A DNA stretch of 64,000 bases, from assembly GCF_017309075.1 (NCBI RefSeq), contig NZ_JAEMGS010000008.1:62001-126000 (forward strand), in the 5' to 3' direction. Under the pieces are notes generated by a model, which did not search any database, had not been told where the DNA came from, and worked only from the letters and a program-made list of their open reading frames with translations. The translations under genes and the position numbers were made by a program. Of this stretch, positions 16,667 to 26,609 are shown piece by piece; the first letter of the stretch is position 1, and each line of letters opens with the position of its first letter. The stretch is from Motiliproteus sp. SC1-56 (GTDB lineage Bacteria > Pseudomonadota > Gammaproteobacteria > Pseudomonadales > Balneatricaceae).

Positions 16667-17538
16667 GCTTTCCCGCTGAGTTCCGCCTTCTTCCTGAGTT
16701 CAGCCTTGGCCTGCTCCCACAACCGATCCAGCTCGGCTTCATCGGCCTGGCGCATGTCCATACCCTGCTCGGCGGCGAGGGTCTCCACCCGGCGAAAACG
16801 GGACTCGAACTTGCGGTTGGCCCCGCGCAGCACCTGCTCGGCGTCGAGCTTAAGATGGCGCGCCAGGTTGACCCCGCTAAAGAACAGGTCCCCCAGCTCC
16901 TCGGCGATGTGGTCAGCATCGCCACTGGCGACCGCTTCGCGCAGCTCCTGCACCTCGCTGTCCAGGGTATCCAGCACCGGCGCCAGGCTCTGCCAGTCGA
17001 ATCCCACTGACGCCGCCCGCTTCTGCAGCTTGTGGGCGCGCAGCAGGGCCGGCAGGGAGGGTGCGACATCTTCCAGCACCGAGTCCGGCGCCGGGCTTGC
17101 CTCTGTTGGCGCCGCTTCGTCCGGCATCGCCTTCTGCGCCCGCTCCTCAGCCTTGATCCGCTCCCAGTTGGCCTTGATCTCGGCTTCACTCAGAGCGCAA
17201 CCGGCACCAAAGCTCTCCAGGGTGCCCGCGGGAAAGACGTGGGGGTGGCGACGCAGCAGTTTCTCCACCAACCCCTGCACCACGTCGTTGAAATCGAACT
17301 CGCCGGCCTCGGCGCAGATCTGGGCGTAAAACACCACCTGGAACAGCAGATCCCCCAGCTCGTCCCGCAGGTGGGGATAGTCCTGGCGCTCGATGGTGTC
17401 GATCACCTCGTACACCTCGTCCAGGGTGTGGGGGACGATGCTGGCGAGAGTCTGCTTGCGATCCCAGGGGCAGCCGTGCTCCGGGTCGCGCAGGTTCTGC
17501 ATCAGGCGCAGCAGCGCTTCCAGCCCGTAGCCAGCCAT
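16663..17538 (-). CDS. mazG: Nucleoside triphosphate pyrophosphohydrolase MazG
   Basis: 291 residues, slightly longer than the E. coli enzyme. It has two MazG domains: residues 1-125 with LRDPEHGCPWDRKQT and the EVYEVIDTIE/LRDELGDLLFQVVF metal-binding helices, and the second half with EVQELREAV and HIAEELGDLFFSGVNLARHL. A linker of about 50 residues rich in Glu and Pro separates them. It hydrolyses NTPs to NMPs and affects (p)ppGpp levels. It follows relA by 2 bp, a conserved pairing. This is not a toxin-antitoxin gene. Confidence 0.95.
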   Translation of the reverse strand: MAGYGLEALLRLMQNLRDPEHGCPWDRKQTLASIVPHTLDEVYEVIDTIERQDYPHLRDELGDLLFQVVFYAQICAEAGEFDFNDVVQGLVEKLLRRHPHVFPAGTLESFGAGCALSEAEIKANWERIKAEERAQKAMPDEAAPTEASPAPDSVLEDVAPSLPALLRAHKLQKRAASVGFDWQSLAPVLDTLDSEVQELREAVASGDADHIAEELGDLFFSGVNLARHLKLDAEQVLRGANRKFESRFRRVETLAAEQGMDMRQADEAELDRLWEQAKAELRKKAELSGKA

Positions 17539-17540
17539 GC

Positions 17541-19802
17541 TCAGTGTCCCTCCACCTGGCGGTGAACGTCAGAGACGTTGGGCAACTGGCCGATCTTATC
17601 CATGATCCGGCCCAACGACTCCAGGCTCTCGATCTCCACGGTGATCAGCAGGCGAGCGGTGTTCTGCTTCTTGTCGGTGCGGGTGTTAACCGCCAGCACA
17701 TTCACCTTCTCGTTCCCCATCACCACCATGATGTCACGCAGCAGGCCGTGGCGATCGTAGGCCTCCACCCGAATATCCACCGGGTAGGCGCTGGAGGACT
17801 CCTCGCCCCAGCCCACCTCGATCATCCGCTCGTGCCCCACTTCTTCAAGCTGCAGGGCGTTGATGCAATCCTGGCGGTGGATGGAGACACCCCGCCCCTG
17901 GGTGATGTAGCCCACGATCGGATCCCCCGGCACCGGCTTGCAGCAGCTGGCGATGCTGGTAAGCAGGTTACCGACGCCGTGAATGACGAAGTCGCCCTGC
18001 TTGGGCTTGACCTTGCTCTTGGTCTCGCTGCGTCCGGGCAGCCCGAGGTCCAGCTGCGCTTCCCGGGGCTGCGCCTCCAGCTGGCGCTGGGCGGCGCCGA
18101 TCAGCTGGCTGAGCCGCAGGTCCCCCGCCCCCAGGGCGGCGAACAGGTCTTCGATCTGGTGAAAGTTGAGTTTCTCGGCCAGGGCCCCGTAATCCACCCG
18201 CTCCAGGGCGAGGCGGCGCATCTCGCGCTCGGCCATCTGCCGTCCGCCCAGAATGTTCTGATCCCGATCCTGATCCTTGAACCAGTGGCGGATCTTGGCC
18301 CGGGCCCGGGCCGAGGTCACGTAGCCCAGGTTCGGGTTCATCCAGTCGCGACTCGGCGAGGGGTGCTTGGCGGTCATCACCTCCACCTGGTCACCGGTCT
18401 TGAGCGGCGTGTTGAGCGATACGATCTTGCCGTTGACCTTGGCGCCGCGGCAGCAGTGGCCCACCTCGGTGTGCACCCGGTAGGCAAAATCCAGGGGGGT
18501 GGCGCCGGCGGCCAGGTCCACCACGTGGCCGTCGGGCGTGAAGGCGTAGATGCGATCCTGCTCCACCCCCTCACGGAGCTGGTCCATGGTCTCGCTGGCG
18601 TTGCCCACGTCCTCGTGCCACTCCAGCACCTGCCGTAGCCAGGCGATCTTGCTCTCGTAGCTGTCACTTTTGCTGGAGGTGTCGGTGCCCTTGTAGAGCC
18701 AGTGGGCGCAGACCCCGAGTTCGGCGTCCTCGTGCATGGCGTGGGTGCGGATCTGAATCTCCAGCACCTTGCCCTCGGGGCCGATGACCGCGGTGTGCAG
18801 GGAGCGGTAACCATTTTTCTTGGGCGAGGCGATGTAGTCGTCGAACTCGTGGGGAATGTTCTTCCAGTGGCCGTGCACCACCCCCAGCACCGCGTAGCAA
18901 TCCTTTAACTCCGGCACCAGAATGCGCACGGCGCGCACGTCGTAGACCTGGTGAAAATCGATCTGCTTGCGCTGCATTTTGCGCCAGATGCTGTAGATAT
19001 GCTTGGCGCGGCCCATGAGTTCGGCCGAGATGCCGATCTTGGTCAGCTCCTCGCCCAGGGTCGCCAGTACGTTGTCGATGTACTGCTGGCGGTCGCGGCG
19101 CTTCTCCCTGAGCAGGGTGGCGATCTCTTTGTAGGCGTTAGGTTGCAGGTAGCGGAAGCTGAGGTCCTCCAGCTCCCACTTGATGTGACCGATGCCGAGG
19201 CGGTGTGCCAGGGGCGCGTAGACATCGAAAACTTCCCGGGCGACCCGGTAGCGCCGCTTGCGATCGGCGTTCTTGACCGCCCGGATGGCGCAGGTGCGCT
19301 CGGCCAGCTTGATCAGGGCGACGCGGACGTCGTCGATCAGGGTCACCAGCATCTTGCGCACGTTATCCAGCTGACCCTGGCTCTGCCCCAGCACCGAACC
19401 GGGCGTGGGGTGCAGAATGCTGCCGATGGCGGCCATCAGCAGCACCCCTTCGATCAGCTTCACCACCCCGGGGCCGAACTGCGCACCGACCTCCTCGGTG
19501 GTAAGCTTTTTCTCCCGTACTGCGCGGTAGAGGATGGCCGCCACCAGGGTGTCCTGATCCAGGCTCAGGTCGGCCAGGATCTCCGCCATCTCCAGCCCCG
19601 TCAGGTAACTGCCCGGGATGTTATCGGCCCAGGTATCCTCGCCCTCCTGGGCCCGTTCCTGGGCGGCGTGACTGAGGCGGCAGGCCCGCAGCACCGGCTC
19701 CACGTCATCGATATTGACGTCTTTCTGAATCCGTTGCAGCCAGAGATCCAGATCCACCGAGCCATCGGACTGAACCGGTTGGTCTTCTCTTACCTTTACC
19801 AT
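17541..19802 (-). CDS. relA: (p)ppGpp synthetase I, RelA
   Basis: 753 residues, full length. Order of domains: inactive HD-like domain (about 40-190, in which the metal-binding His-Asp pair is absent, LYRAVREKKLT), synthetase domain (about 240-360, with YDVRAVRILV and HDEFDDYIASPKKNGYRSLHTAV-type signature ending in RSLHTAV), TGS (about 405-465, YAFTPDGHVVDL), helical and zinc-finger-like region, and a C-terminal ACT domain (about 675-750). It makes (p)ppGpp on starved ribosomes. The lost HD residues mean it is a synthetase only, as for other gammaproteobacterial RelA; a SpoT hydrolase is expected elsewhere. Confidence 0.96.
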   Translation of the reverse strand: MVKVREDQPVQSDGSVDLDLWLQRIQKDVNIDDVEPVLRACRLSHAAQERAQEGEDTWADNIPGSYLTGLEMAEILADLSLDQDTLVAAILYRAVREKKLTTEEVGAQFGPGVVKLIEGVLLMAAIGSILHPTPGSVLGQSQGQLDNVRKMLVTLIDDVRVALIKLAERTCAIRAVKNADRKRRYRVAREVFDVYAPLAHRLGIGHIKWELEDLSFRYLQPNAYKEIATLLREKRRDRQQYIDNVLATLGEELTKIGISAELMGRAKHIYSIWRKMQRKQIDFHQVYDVRAVRILVPELKDCYAVLGVVHGHWKNIPHEFDDYIASPKKNGYRSLHTAVIGPEGKVLEIQIRTHAMHEDAELGVCAHWLYKGTDTSSKSDSYESKIAWLRQVLEWHEDVGNASETMDQLREGVEQDRIYAFTPDGHVVDLAAGATPLDFAYRVHTEVGHCCRGAKVNGKIVSLNTPLKTGDQVEVMTAKHPSPSRDWMNPNLGYVTSARARAKIRHWFKDQDRDQNILGGRQMAEREMRRLALERVDYGALAEKLNFHQIEDLFAALGAGDLRLSQLIGAAQRQLEAQPREAQLDLGLPGRSETKSKVKPKQGDFVIHGVGNLLTSIASCCKPVPGDPIVGYITQGRGVSIHRQDCINALQLEEVGHERMIEVGWGEESSSAYPVDIRVEAYDRHGLLRDIMVVMGNEKVNVLAVNTRTDKKQNTARLLITVEIESLESLGRIMDKIGQLPNVSDVHRQVEGH

Positions 19803-19875
19803 CTCAATCAGGGCTCCTAAACGGTTGGGGTCGGGTCGGGGATGCGGCGCTATTATCCCAGCTCAGTTTTGAACC

Positions 19876-20781
19876 TCAAGGGGCGGTGCCGTCAAACACG
19901 CCGGTGGAGAGATAGCGATCGCCCCGGTCACAGATGATGCAGACGATAACGGCATTCTCCACCTCTCGGGAGAGCCGCAGGGCCCCGGCCACTGCCCCGC
20001 CGGAGGAGACGCCGCAGAAGATGCCCTCGCGCCGGGCCAGATCGCGCATGCAGTTTTCCGCCTCTTCCTGGCCCATGTCGATCACCCGGTCGACCCGGCT
20101 CTGTTCGAATATGGCCGGCAGGTAGGCCTCTGGCCAGCGACGGATACCCGGAATACTGGCGCCGTCCTCAGGCTGCAGACCGACGATCTGCACCCCGGGA
20201 TTGCGCTCCTTGAGGTAACGGGAAACCCCCATGACGGTGCCGGTGGTACCCATGGCGCTGACGAAATGGGTGATGCGCCCCGCGGTCTGCTCCCAGATCT
20301 CGGGGCCGGTGCCCTCGTAGTGGGCCACGGGGTTGTCGGGATTGGCGAACTGGTCGAGCACCACCCCCTCGCCCCGGGCCTGCATCGCCTGGGCCAGATC
20401 CCGCGCCCCCTCCATGCCCTCGTCTTTAGTGACCGTCACCAGCTCGGCGCCGTAGGCGCTCATCGAGGCCTTGCGTTCAGCGCTCATGTTGTCCGGCATC
20501 ACCAGCTTGAGACGATAGCCCTTGATGGCCGCGGCCATGGCCAGGGCAATCCCGGTGTTGCCGCTGGTGGCTTCGATCAGGGTGTCTCCGGGCTTGATGC
20601 TGCCCCGCGCTTCAGCGTGCTGAATCATGCTCAACGCGGGCCTGTCCTTGACTGAGCCGGCAGGGTTGTTCCCCTCCAGCTTCACCAGGATAGTGTTGGT
20701 TGTCTTCCCGGGAAGCCGCTGCAAACGCACCAGCGGCGTGCGCCCCACGTAGCTCTCAATCGTGGGAAAGTCGTTGTTCAT
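19876..20781 (-). CDS. cysM: Cysteine synthase B (O-acetylserine sulfhydrylase)
   Basis: 301 residues. The PLP lysine is in NPAGSVKDRPALSM, the asparagine/serine loop is EATSGNTGIALAMAAAIKGY and the phosphate-binding glycines are SAMGTTGTVMG. EDGASIPGIRRWPEAYLP is typical of CysM rather than CysK. It makes cysteine from O-acetylserine and sulfide, and can use thiosulfate. It lies between relA and acpS on the same strand, a conserved order in Pseudomonas relatives. Confidence 0.94.
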   Translation of the reverse strand: MNNDFPTIESYVGRTPLVRLQRLPGKTTNTILVKLEGNNPAGSVKDRPALSMIQHAEARGSIKPGDTLIEATSGNTGIALAMAAAIKGYRLKLVMPDNMSAERKASMSAYGAELVTVTKDEGMEGARDLAQAMQARGEGVVLDQFANPDNPVAHYEGTGPEIWEQTAGRITHFVSAMGTTGTVMGVSRYLKERNPGVQIVGLQPEDGASIPGIRRWPEAYLPAIFEQSRVDRVIDMGQEEAENCMRDLARREGIFCGVSSGGAVAGALRLSREVENAVIVCIICDRGDRYLSTGVFDGTAP

Positions 20782-20811
20782 AAAACCACCTACGGGTCCG
20801 GCGCTGCGGAC

Positions 20812-21189
20812 TCAGTGTTCCAGGATCACGAAAGCTACCACATGGGCCCGCTCGTCAGAGAGGCTCAGGTGCAGCTTGCGGATCCCCCGTTCCTGTTGCA
20901 GATCGGCGGCGCGCCCGGAAAAACGAAGCAATGGCGCCCCCTGCTGATTATTGTCGGTTTCGATGTCGTGCCAGCGCAAGCCGGCTGCGAGGCCCGTGCC
21001 GAGGGCCTTGAGGGCGGCTTCCTTGGCGGCGAAGCGCTTGGCCAGGTAGCCGCTTGGATTGGGACTGCGGCGAAAACGTTCGAATTCCGCCGGGGTCAGG
21101 ATGCGGCGGGCAAAACGCTCACCGAAACGGGCCAGCGCGCCGTCCATTCGACTGACTTCAACGATATCGGTTCCAATTCCGGCGATCAC
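20812..21189 (-). CDS. acpS: Holo-[acyl-carrier-protein] synthase
   Basis: 125 residues, standard length. GIGTDIVEVSRM starts the fold with the Mg-binding Asp, FAKRILTPAEF follows, and YLAKRFAAKEAALKALGTG carries the second metal-binding Glu; HLSLSDERAHVVAFVILE closes the domain. It attaches 4'-phosphopantetheine to ACP. Its start overlaps the end of recO by ATGA-type overlap (21186-21189). The usual intervening gene pdxJ is absent. Confidence 0.95.
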   Translation of the reverse strand: MIAGIGTDIVEVSRMDGALARFGERFARRILTPAEFERFRRSPNPSGYLAKRFAAKEAALKALGTGLAAGLRWHDIETDNNQQGAPLLRFSGRAADLQQERGIRKLHLSLSDERAHVVAFVILEH

Positions 21190-21914
21190 GGCTGCGCGCC
21201 TCGCTGTCCCGCCCCTCGGGCGTTAAAGAGGCTGCGGCTCTGCAACGGGCGGTCTCCCAGCAGCGGCGCCAGCGCTTCGCGCATCAGCCGCTTGGCGCAG
21301 CGTCGGGTAAGGGGCTCACTGTAATCGTCCGCCGCCATGGCCAGCAGGGCATGGCCCGGGTAGGGACCGCCGGCGTCACTCAAAAGTCCCCGTTGCGGAT
21401 CCAGGCGGTAGTTCAGCCCGGCCGCCACGGCCTGCTGCCCCGGCTCGGCCCGGTCCAGGGCAAAACCCAGACCCAGCTCCTCCAGCAACCTCCCTTCAAA
21501 GACCCGCAACACCGGCTCGCGGGTATCGGCGTCGGCCATTTCGCTGAGCGCAAGCTGGTAATAGGCAAAGAGACGAGGCTGGGGGTCATGTGAAGGCACC
21601 AGACGCATCACCAGCTCGTTGAGGTAGAGGCCGCACCAGAGGGCTTCCCCCTGAACCAGCACGTCCACTCCTGCTGGCTCTGCCGCAGTCAGGGTCTTGA
21701 GCTCACCCCGTCCCCGCCAGCCGACCCGCAGCGCCCGCAGGCTCTGGGTGGCATCCCGCAGGCGCGAGCGGGCCTTGCGCACACCCCGGGCCACCGCGCG
21801 AAGGCGCCCGTAGTCGGCCGTGAACAGGTCCACCAGGGCGCTGTCGTCCCGGTAAGGGCGAATGTGCAGGACGTAGGCCGGCTGGCCTTCAACCCGGGGC
21901 TCAGCGGTCGTCAT
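21186..21914 (-). CDS. recO: DNA repair protein RecO
   Basis: About 242 residues from the ATG at 21914; the frame extends to 21944, but the added residues lie inside era and are not family-like. The N-terminal OB fold reads [38 protein letters not shown], and the helical C-terminal part includes [16 protein letters not shown]. RecO loads RecA at gaps together with RecR. No zinc-finger cysteines are seen, as in most proteobacterial RecO. It overlaps the end of era by 14 bp. Confidence 0.93.
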   Translation of the reverse strand: MTTAEPRVEGQPAYVLHIRPYRDDSALVDLFTADYGRLRAVARGVRKARSRLRDATQSLRALRVGWRGRGELKTLTAAEPAGVDVLVQGEALWCGLYLNELVMRLVPSHDPQPRLFAYYQLALSEMADADTREPVLRVFEGRLLEELGLGFALDRAEPGQQAVAAGLNYRLDPQRGLLSDAGGPYPGHALLAMAADDYSEPLTRRCAKRLMREALAPLLGDRPLQSRSLFNARGAGQRGAQP

Positions 21915-22806
21915 AGCCCAGCGTGCGCAGCGCCCGGTCATCATCTGACCAGCCGCTTTTCACCTTGACCCACAACCGCAGCATCACCTTGGCGTCGAAC
22001 AGCCGCTCCATGTCCACCCGGGCATCGCGACCGATCTGCTTGATACGCTCGCCCCGCTGGCCGATCAGGATTTTTTTCTGTCCCGCCCGCTCCACCAGGA
22101 TCAGGGCGCCGATGTGCAATACGCCCTCGTCGTGGCTGAACTCCTCGATCTCCACGGTGATCTGGTAAGGGAGTTCGTCCCCCAGCTGGCGCATGATCTT
22201 CTCGCGAACCAGCTCGGCGGCCAGAAAACGGGAGCTGCGGTCGGTGATCTGATCTTCCGGGAAGTAGTGGATACCCTCCGGCAGGCGTGAAGAGACCGCT
22301 GCTTCCAGCAGTTCCACATTCTGCCCCTGCTTGGCGGACAGCGGAATAATCTCGGCAAAGTCGGCCTTCTCGGCCAGCAGTTCCAGCTGCGGCAGCAACT
22401 GGCGCTTGTCCTCCAGCCGGTCGACCTTGTTCACCACCAGGATCACCGGTACCGGCAGGTAACGCAGCTTGTTAAGCACCGCCTCGTCTTCATCGGTCCA
22501 ACGGGTGCGGTCGACGATAAACACTACCAGGTCGACATCTTTGAGAGCACTGCTGGCGGCGCGGTTCATGTAGCGATTAAGCGCTTTCTCGGCGTCCCGG
22601 TGCAGGCCGGGGGTGTCGACGTAAATGAACTGGTCAGCGCCCCGGGTATCGATGCCCAGAATTTGGTGCCGGGTGGTCTGAGGCTTGCGCGAGGTGATGC
22701 TCAGTTTCTGCCCCAGCAGCCGGTTGAGCAGGGTCGACTTGCCCACATTAGGGCGCCCGACGATGGCAATAAACCCGCAACGGGTGGTGGTTTCGTTCTC
22801 GCTCAC
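21901..22806 (-). CDS. era: GTPase Era
   Basis: 301 residues. G1 is [13 protein letters not shown]2 lies in [14 protein letters not shown]3 is DTPGLH, G4 is NKVD and G5 is SAKQGQN. The C-terminal KH domain includes [20 protein letters not shown]. Era binds the 3' end of 16S rRNA in 30S assembly. It begins 2 bp after rnc, the conserved rnc-era arrangement. Confidence 0.97.
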   Translation of the reverse strand: MSENETTTRCGFIAIVGRPNVGKSTLLNRLLGQKLSITSRKPQTTRHQILGIDTRGADQFIYVDTPGLHRDAEKALNRYMNRAASSALKDVDLVVFIVDRTRWTDEDEAVLNKLRYLPVPVILVVNKVDRLEDKRQLLPQLELLAEKADFAEIIPLSAKQGQNVELLEAAVSSRLPEGIHYFPEDQITDRSSRFLAAELVREKIMRQLGDELPYQITVEIEEFSHDEGVLHIGALILVERAGQKKILIGQRGERIKQIGRDARVDMERLFDAKVMLRLWVKVKSGWSDDDRALRTLGYDDR

Positions 22807-22808
22807 GC

Positions 22809-23504
22809 CTACTCCTCGGCGCCCAGCGCCTTGAGGGCCGCGGCGGCGGACTGCTGCTCCGCGATCCGCCGGCTGCTGCCCTGCCCTTTACTGTGCTCAG
22901 CCAACAAGCCCACTTCACACTCGATGTAGAAGGTCTGGGCGTGCGCCTCCCCCTCCACCTGAATCAGGTGATAGCGGGGCAGCTCCGCCCGTTGCGCCTG
23001 CAGAAACTCCTGCAGCCGGGTTTTGGGATCCTTCTGGGTATGCTCCAGGGTCAGGCCCTGCAGCCGGCTGCGGTACCAGGCCAGCACCCGCTCACGGCAG
23101 GTTTCCAGGTCCGAGTCCAGGTAGATGGCGCCGATCAGTGCCTCCACCGCGTCGGCCAGGATCGAGGCCCGGTTGAAACCGCCGCTCTTGAGCTCCCCCG
23201 ACCCCAGCTTGAGGTACTCCCCCAGCTCCATTTCCCGGGCGATTTCGGCCAGGGTGACCCCCTTGACCAGGCGTGCCCGCAGGCGGCTGAGCTGTCCTTC
23301 CCGGGCTTCGGGAAACTGCCCGTAGAGGGCATCGGCGATCACAAAGTTGAGGATGGAGTCGCCCAGAAATTCCAGCCGTTCATTGTTGCGGGCGCCACAG
23401 CTGCGGTGGGTGAGGGCCAGGTCAGCCAGTCCGGGGTTGTCGAATCGGTAGCCCAGGGCTCGCCCGAGGCGCTCGATGGGGTCAGTCAAGTTCCTTACCT
23501 GCAA
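22809..23504 (-). CDS. rnc: Ribonuclease III
   Basis: 231 residues if read from the TTG at 23504, or 226 from the TTG at 23489, which has AAGGA almost adjacent; the start is uncertain. The catalytic signature [18 protein letters not shown] is present near residue 38, the second acidic site is in [15 protein letters not shown], and a double-stranded RNA binding domain occupies the last 75 residues ([11 protein letters not shown] ... [16 protein letters not shown]). It processes rRNA precursors and structured mRNAs. The 5' end overlaps the DUF4845 gene by about 20 bp. Confidence 0.95.
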   Translation of the reverse strand: MQVRNLTDPIERLGRALGYRFDNPGLADLALTHRSCGARNNERLEFLGDSILNFVIADALYGQFPEAREGQLSRLRARLVKGVTLAEIAREMELGEYLKLGSGELKSGGFNRASILADAVEALIGAIYLDSDLETCRERVLAWYRSRLQGLTLEHTQKDPKTRLQEFLQAQRAELPRYHLIQVEGEAHAQTFYIECEVGLLAEHSKGQGSSRRIAEQQSAAAALKALGAEE

Positions 23505-23856
23505 AGCGTTCTTGGAAAGTCATCACCGCGTCCACGTTCTTGAAAACGTGGGTGCGGATTTCGTAATTCACGTCCAGAAAGACGTCACCCTTGTCTTTGG
23601 TGATGGTGACGAACTCCTTCGGCAGATCCATATTGTTGATCCCCAGGTGCTTGGCGATTCCACGCCGAATCTCTCCCTTGGACTTGGCGAGAAGCGCCTG
23701 GTCCTGCGTCACCGAGCGCATCACTGATTTCAGGGTGTGCCAGTCGGCATAGGCCGGCGCCAGCTTAAAGCCCACGGTGAGAAAAACCCCTCCCACCAGC
23801 AGGAACGTCAGCACGCCGTAAAAGGTCCACCCACGCTGTCGCTGTTTCAGGTTCAT
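23482..23856 (-). CDS. DUF4845 single-pass membrane protein
   Basis: 124 residues. Residues 10-29 form one transmembrane helix after [10 protein letters not shown], and the rest is a periplasmic domain containing [14 protein letters not shown] and [26 protein letters not shown]. This small protein is commonly encoded between lepB and rnc in gammaproteobacteria and is annotated DUF4845. Its role is unknown; the position suggests a link to LepB or membrane biogenesis. Its end overlaps the start of rnc. Confidence 0.85.
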   Translation of the reverse strand: MNLKQRQRGWTFYGVLTFLLVGGVFLTVGFKLAPAYADWHTLKSVMRSVTQDQALLAKSKGEIRRGIAKHLGINNMDLPKEFVTITKDKGDVFLDVNYEIRTHVFKNVDAVMTFQERFAGKELD

Positions 23857-23872
23857 GGGTTACATCTCCTCT

Positions 23873-24685
23873 TTACTCGATCAGTCCGTTGTTGCCAAAG
23901 CTGGGCAGGCTGAACCAGGACTCCCAGTGCATCCAGACCGCGAAGGCCTTGCCCACAATCAGCTCATCGGGGACAAAGCCCCAGAAGCGGCTGTCGTTAC
24001 TGTTGTCCCGGTTATCCCCCATCATGAAGTAGTGCCCTTCGGGCACCACCCACTCGCGCCCCGGTCGCGGTTTCGTCAGGTCCCGGAAGATCTCATGCTC
24101 CACCTCGCCCAGCCGCTCGCGGATCAGCTGCTTTTCCGGTCGCCCTGGGGGCAGGGTCGCCACCAGCTCCATGGCAACAGGCTCCCCGTTGACGAACAGG
24201 GTCTTGTTATCATAGCGAATGCGGTCCCCGGGCAAGCCGACCACCCGTTTGATGTAATTGATACTGGGGTTACGGGGGAATTTAAACACCACCACATCGC
24301 CGCGCTCGGGATCGTTCAGGGGCAGCACCTTGGTGCCCGCCACCGGTAGCCGCAGTCCGTAATGGTATTTATTGACCAAAATGAAGTCCCCGACCTCCAG
24401 GGTGGGCAGCATGGAGCCGGAAGGAATCTGAAACGGCTCCACCAAAAAGGAGCGCAGCACCAGCACCAGCGCCAGCACGGGAAAAAAGGACTTTGAGTAC
24501 TCTACCAGCACCGGCTCGGGTGCCAGCTTGCGTCGGGTCTCCTCGTCCAGGCTCTGGCTGCTCTGTGATTCGGCGTTGGCCAGCAGCACCCGGCGTTGCG
24601 GCGCCAGCACCAGACTGTCAAAGGCCCACACCAGCCCCGTGACCGCGACCGCGATTACCAGCAACAAGGCAAAATCGATATCCAT
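23873..24685 (-). CDS. lepB: Signal peptidase I
   Basis: 270 residues. Two N-terminal membrane segments (about 3-22 and 58-80) precede the periplasmic catalytic domain. The nucleophile is Ser in QIPSGSMLPTL, the general base Lys lies in YIKRVVGLPGDRI, and GDNRDNSNDSRFWGFVP is the conserved box E. It removes signal peptides from Sec and Tat substrates. It sits directly after lepA (3 bp gap) as in most gammaproteobacteria. Confidence 0.96.
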   Translation of the reverse strand: MDIDFALLLVIAVAVTGLVWAFDSLVLAPQRRVLLANAESQSSQSLDEETRRKLAPEPVLVEYSKSFFPVLALVLVLRSFLVEPFQIPSGSMLPTLEVGDFILVNKYHYGLRLPVAGTKVLPLNDPERGDVVVFKFPRNPSINYIKRVVGLPGDRIRYDNKTLFVNGEPVAMELVATLPPGRPEKQLIRERLGEVEHEIFRDLTKPRPGREWVVPEGHYFMMGDNRDNSNDSRFWGFVPDELIVGKAFAVWMHWESWFSLPSFGNNGLIE

Positions 24686-24688
24686 AGA

Positions 24689-26488
24689 TCAGCTATCCAT
24701 CTTCAGTACAGCCAGGAAGGCGTCCTGGGGCACTTCCACACGCCCCACCTGCTTCATCCGCTTCTTGCCCTCTTTCTGCTTCTGCAGCAGTTTTTTCTTA
24801 CGGCTGACATCACCGCCGTAACACTTGGCGGTAACGTTCTTGCGCAGGGCCTTGACCGTGGTGCGGGCGATAATCTTACCGCCGATAGCCGCCTGAATGG
24901 CGACATCGAACATCTGCCGCGGAATCACCTCTTTCATTTTTTCACACAGGGCACGCCCCCGGTACATAGCGTTGTCCCTGTGCATGATGAGCGCCAACGC
25001 ATCGACCCGTTCGCCGTTGATGAGCACGTCCAGGCGCAGCAGGTTAGCCGGTTCAAAACGAATAAAGCTGTAATCGAGGGAGGCATAGCCGCGGCTGACC
25101 GACTTCAGACGGTCAAAGAAGTCCATCACCACCTCGCTCATCGGCAGCTCGTAGGTCAGCGAGACCTGGCTGGCCATGTACTGCATGTCTTTCTGAATAC
25201 CCCGCTTCTCCACGCAGAGGCTGATCACCGGCCCGAGGTACTCCTGGGGAACCAGGATGTTGGCCTGGACGATGGGCTCACGCATCTCGGAGATGCTGCC
25301 AAAATCCGGCAGCTTGGAGGGGCTGTCGACGTAGATCACCTCGCCGGAGTTCATCTCCACCTCGTAGACCACGGTGGGGGCGGTGGTGATCAGATCCAGG
25401 TCGTACTCACGCTCGAGCCGCTCCTGAATGATCTCCATGTGCAGCATGCCGAGGAAGCCGCAGCGAAAGCCGAAGCCGAGCGCGTCCGAGGACTCGGGCT
25501 CGAAAAAGAGCGAGGCGTCGTTGAGGGTCAGTTTGCCCAGCGCATCACGAAAGTCCTCGTAATCATCGGCGCTGATCGGGAACATACCGGCGTAGACCTG
25601 GGGCTTGACCTTCTGGAAACCCGGCAACATATCAACATCAGGGGTCTTCGCATGGGTGAGGGTGTCGCCCACGGGGGCGCCGTGAATGTCCTTGATACCG
25701 GCCACCACGTAGCCCACCTCACCGGCCCGCAGCACCCCGGTCTCCTTGCGCTTGGGGGTAAAGATACCCACGCCGTCCACCAGGTGGCTCTGCTTGGTGG
25801 ACTTGACCAGGATCTTGTCCTTCTTGCGCAGCTCCCCTTGCATGACGCGAACCAGGGAGACAACCCCCAGGTAGTTGTCAAACCAGGAGTCGATAATCAG
25901 CGCCTGCAGCGGCGCATCGACCTGCCCCTCGGGGGGCGGGATCAGCTCGATCAGCTGCTCAAGCACATCCTCAACCCCCAATCCGCTCTTGGCGCTGGCA
26001 GGTACGGCGTCCTGGGCATCGATGCCGATCACTTCCTCGATTTCCTGCTTGACCCGCTCGGGCTCGGCCTGGGGCAGGTCCATTTTGTTAAGAACCGGCA
26101 CGACCTCCAGCCCCTGCTCGATGGCGGTGTAACAGTTGGCCACGGACTGGGCCTCGACCCCCTGTGCGGCGTCCACCACCAGCAACGCCCCCTCGCAGGC
26201 CGCCAGCGAGCGCGATACCTCGTAAGAGAAATCCACGTGCCCGGGGGTGTCGATGAAGTTGAGCTGGTAAGTCTTGCCGTCACGGGCCTCGTAGTCGAGC
26301 GTGACGCTCTGGGCCTTGATGGTGATGCCGCGCTCGCGCTCGAGGTCCATGGAGTCCAGCACCTGCTCGGCCATTTCGCGGTCGCTGAGGCCACCACAGA
26401 CCTGGATAAACCGATCCGCGAGGGTCGATTTACCGTGGTCAATGTGGGCGATGATGGAAAAATTTCGAATGTGTTTCAGGTCACTCAC
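24689..26488 (-). CDS. lepA: Elongation factor 4 (LepA)
   Basis: 599 residues from the GTG at 26488, matching the family length; eight extra codons upstream (to 26512) are unlikely. G1 is [14 protein letters not shown]3 is DTPGHVDF, G4 is NKMD, followed by EF-G-like domains II, III and V and the LepA-specific C-terminal domain ending in [22 protein letters not shown]. It acts on ribosomes to influence translation under stress and in initiation. It is followed by lepB in the same transcript. Confidence 0.97.
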   Translation of the reverse strand: MSDLKHIRNFSIIAHIDHGKSTLADRFIQVCGGLSDREMAEQVLDSMDLERERGITIKAQSVTLDYEARDGKTYQLNFIDTPGHVDFSYEVSRSLAACEGALLVVDAAQGVEAQSVANCYTAIEQGLEVVPVLNKMDLPQAEPERVKQEIEEVIGIDAQDAVPASAKSGLGVEDVLEQLIELIPPPEGQVDAPLQALIIDSWFDNYLGVVSLVRVMQGELRKKDKILVKSTKQSHLVDGVGIFTPKRKETGVLRAGEVGYVVAGIKDIHGAPVGDTLTHAKTPDVDMLPGFQKVKPQVYAGMFPISADDYEDFRDALGKLTLNDASLFFEPESSDALGFGFRCGFLGMLHMEIIQERLEREYDLDLITTAPTVVYEVEMNSGEVIYVDSPSKLPDFGSISEMREPIVQANILVPQEYLGPVISLCVEKRGIQKDMQYMASQVSLTYELPMSEVVMDFFDRLKSVSRGYASLDYSFIRFEPANLLRLDVLINGERVDALALIMHRDNAMYRGRALCEKMKEVIPRQMFDVAIQAAIGGKIIARTTVKALRKNVTAKCYGGDVSRKKKLLQKQKEGKKRMKQVGRVEVPQDAFLAVLKMDS

Positions 26489-26609
26489 AACGCTCGTACC
26501 AAGGAAGGGCAAAGCGCGGGAGTTTAGCGCATTTCGCCGGCCATAACCATGACTCAGAGGGTCAAAGGCCGGTGGGGCCGACCCCGCGAAAGACGGGGCC
26601 GGCTAACAC

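Noticed and set aside
16663-17538. mazG as part of a mazEF-type toxin-antitoxin module
   Set aside because: No mazE or mazF is present; mazG follows relA as a housekeeping pyrophosphohydrolase.
17544-19820. Long plus-strand open frames opposite relA
   Set aside because: They are His/Gln/Leu/Ala-rich antisense frames produced by G+C-biased codons of relA; relA itself has full family motifs.
24596-26527. 643-codon plus-strand open frame opposite lepA
   Set aside because: It mirrors lepA and lacks a ribosome-binding site or protein-like composition; lepA is unambiguous.
26560-26605. Hairpin between mucD and lepA as an intrinsic terminator
   Set aside because: The G+C-rich stem is imperfect and has no T tract on the minus strand.
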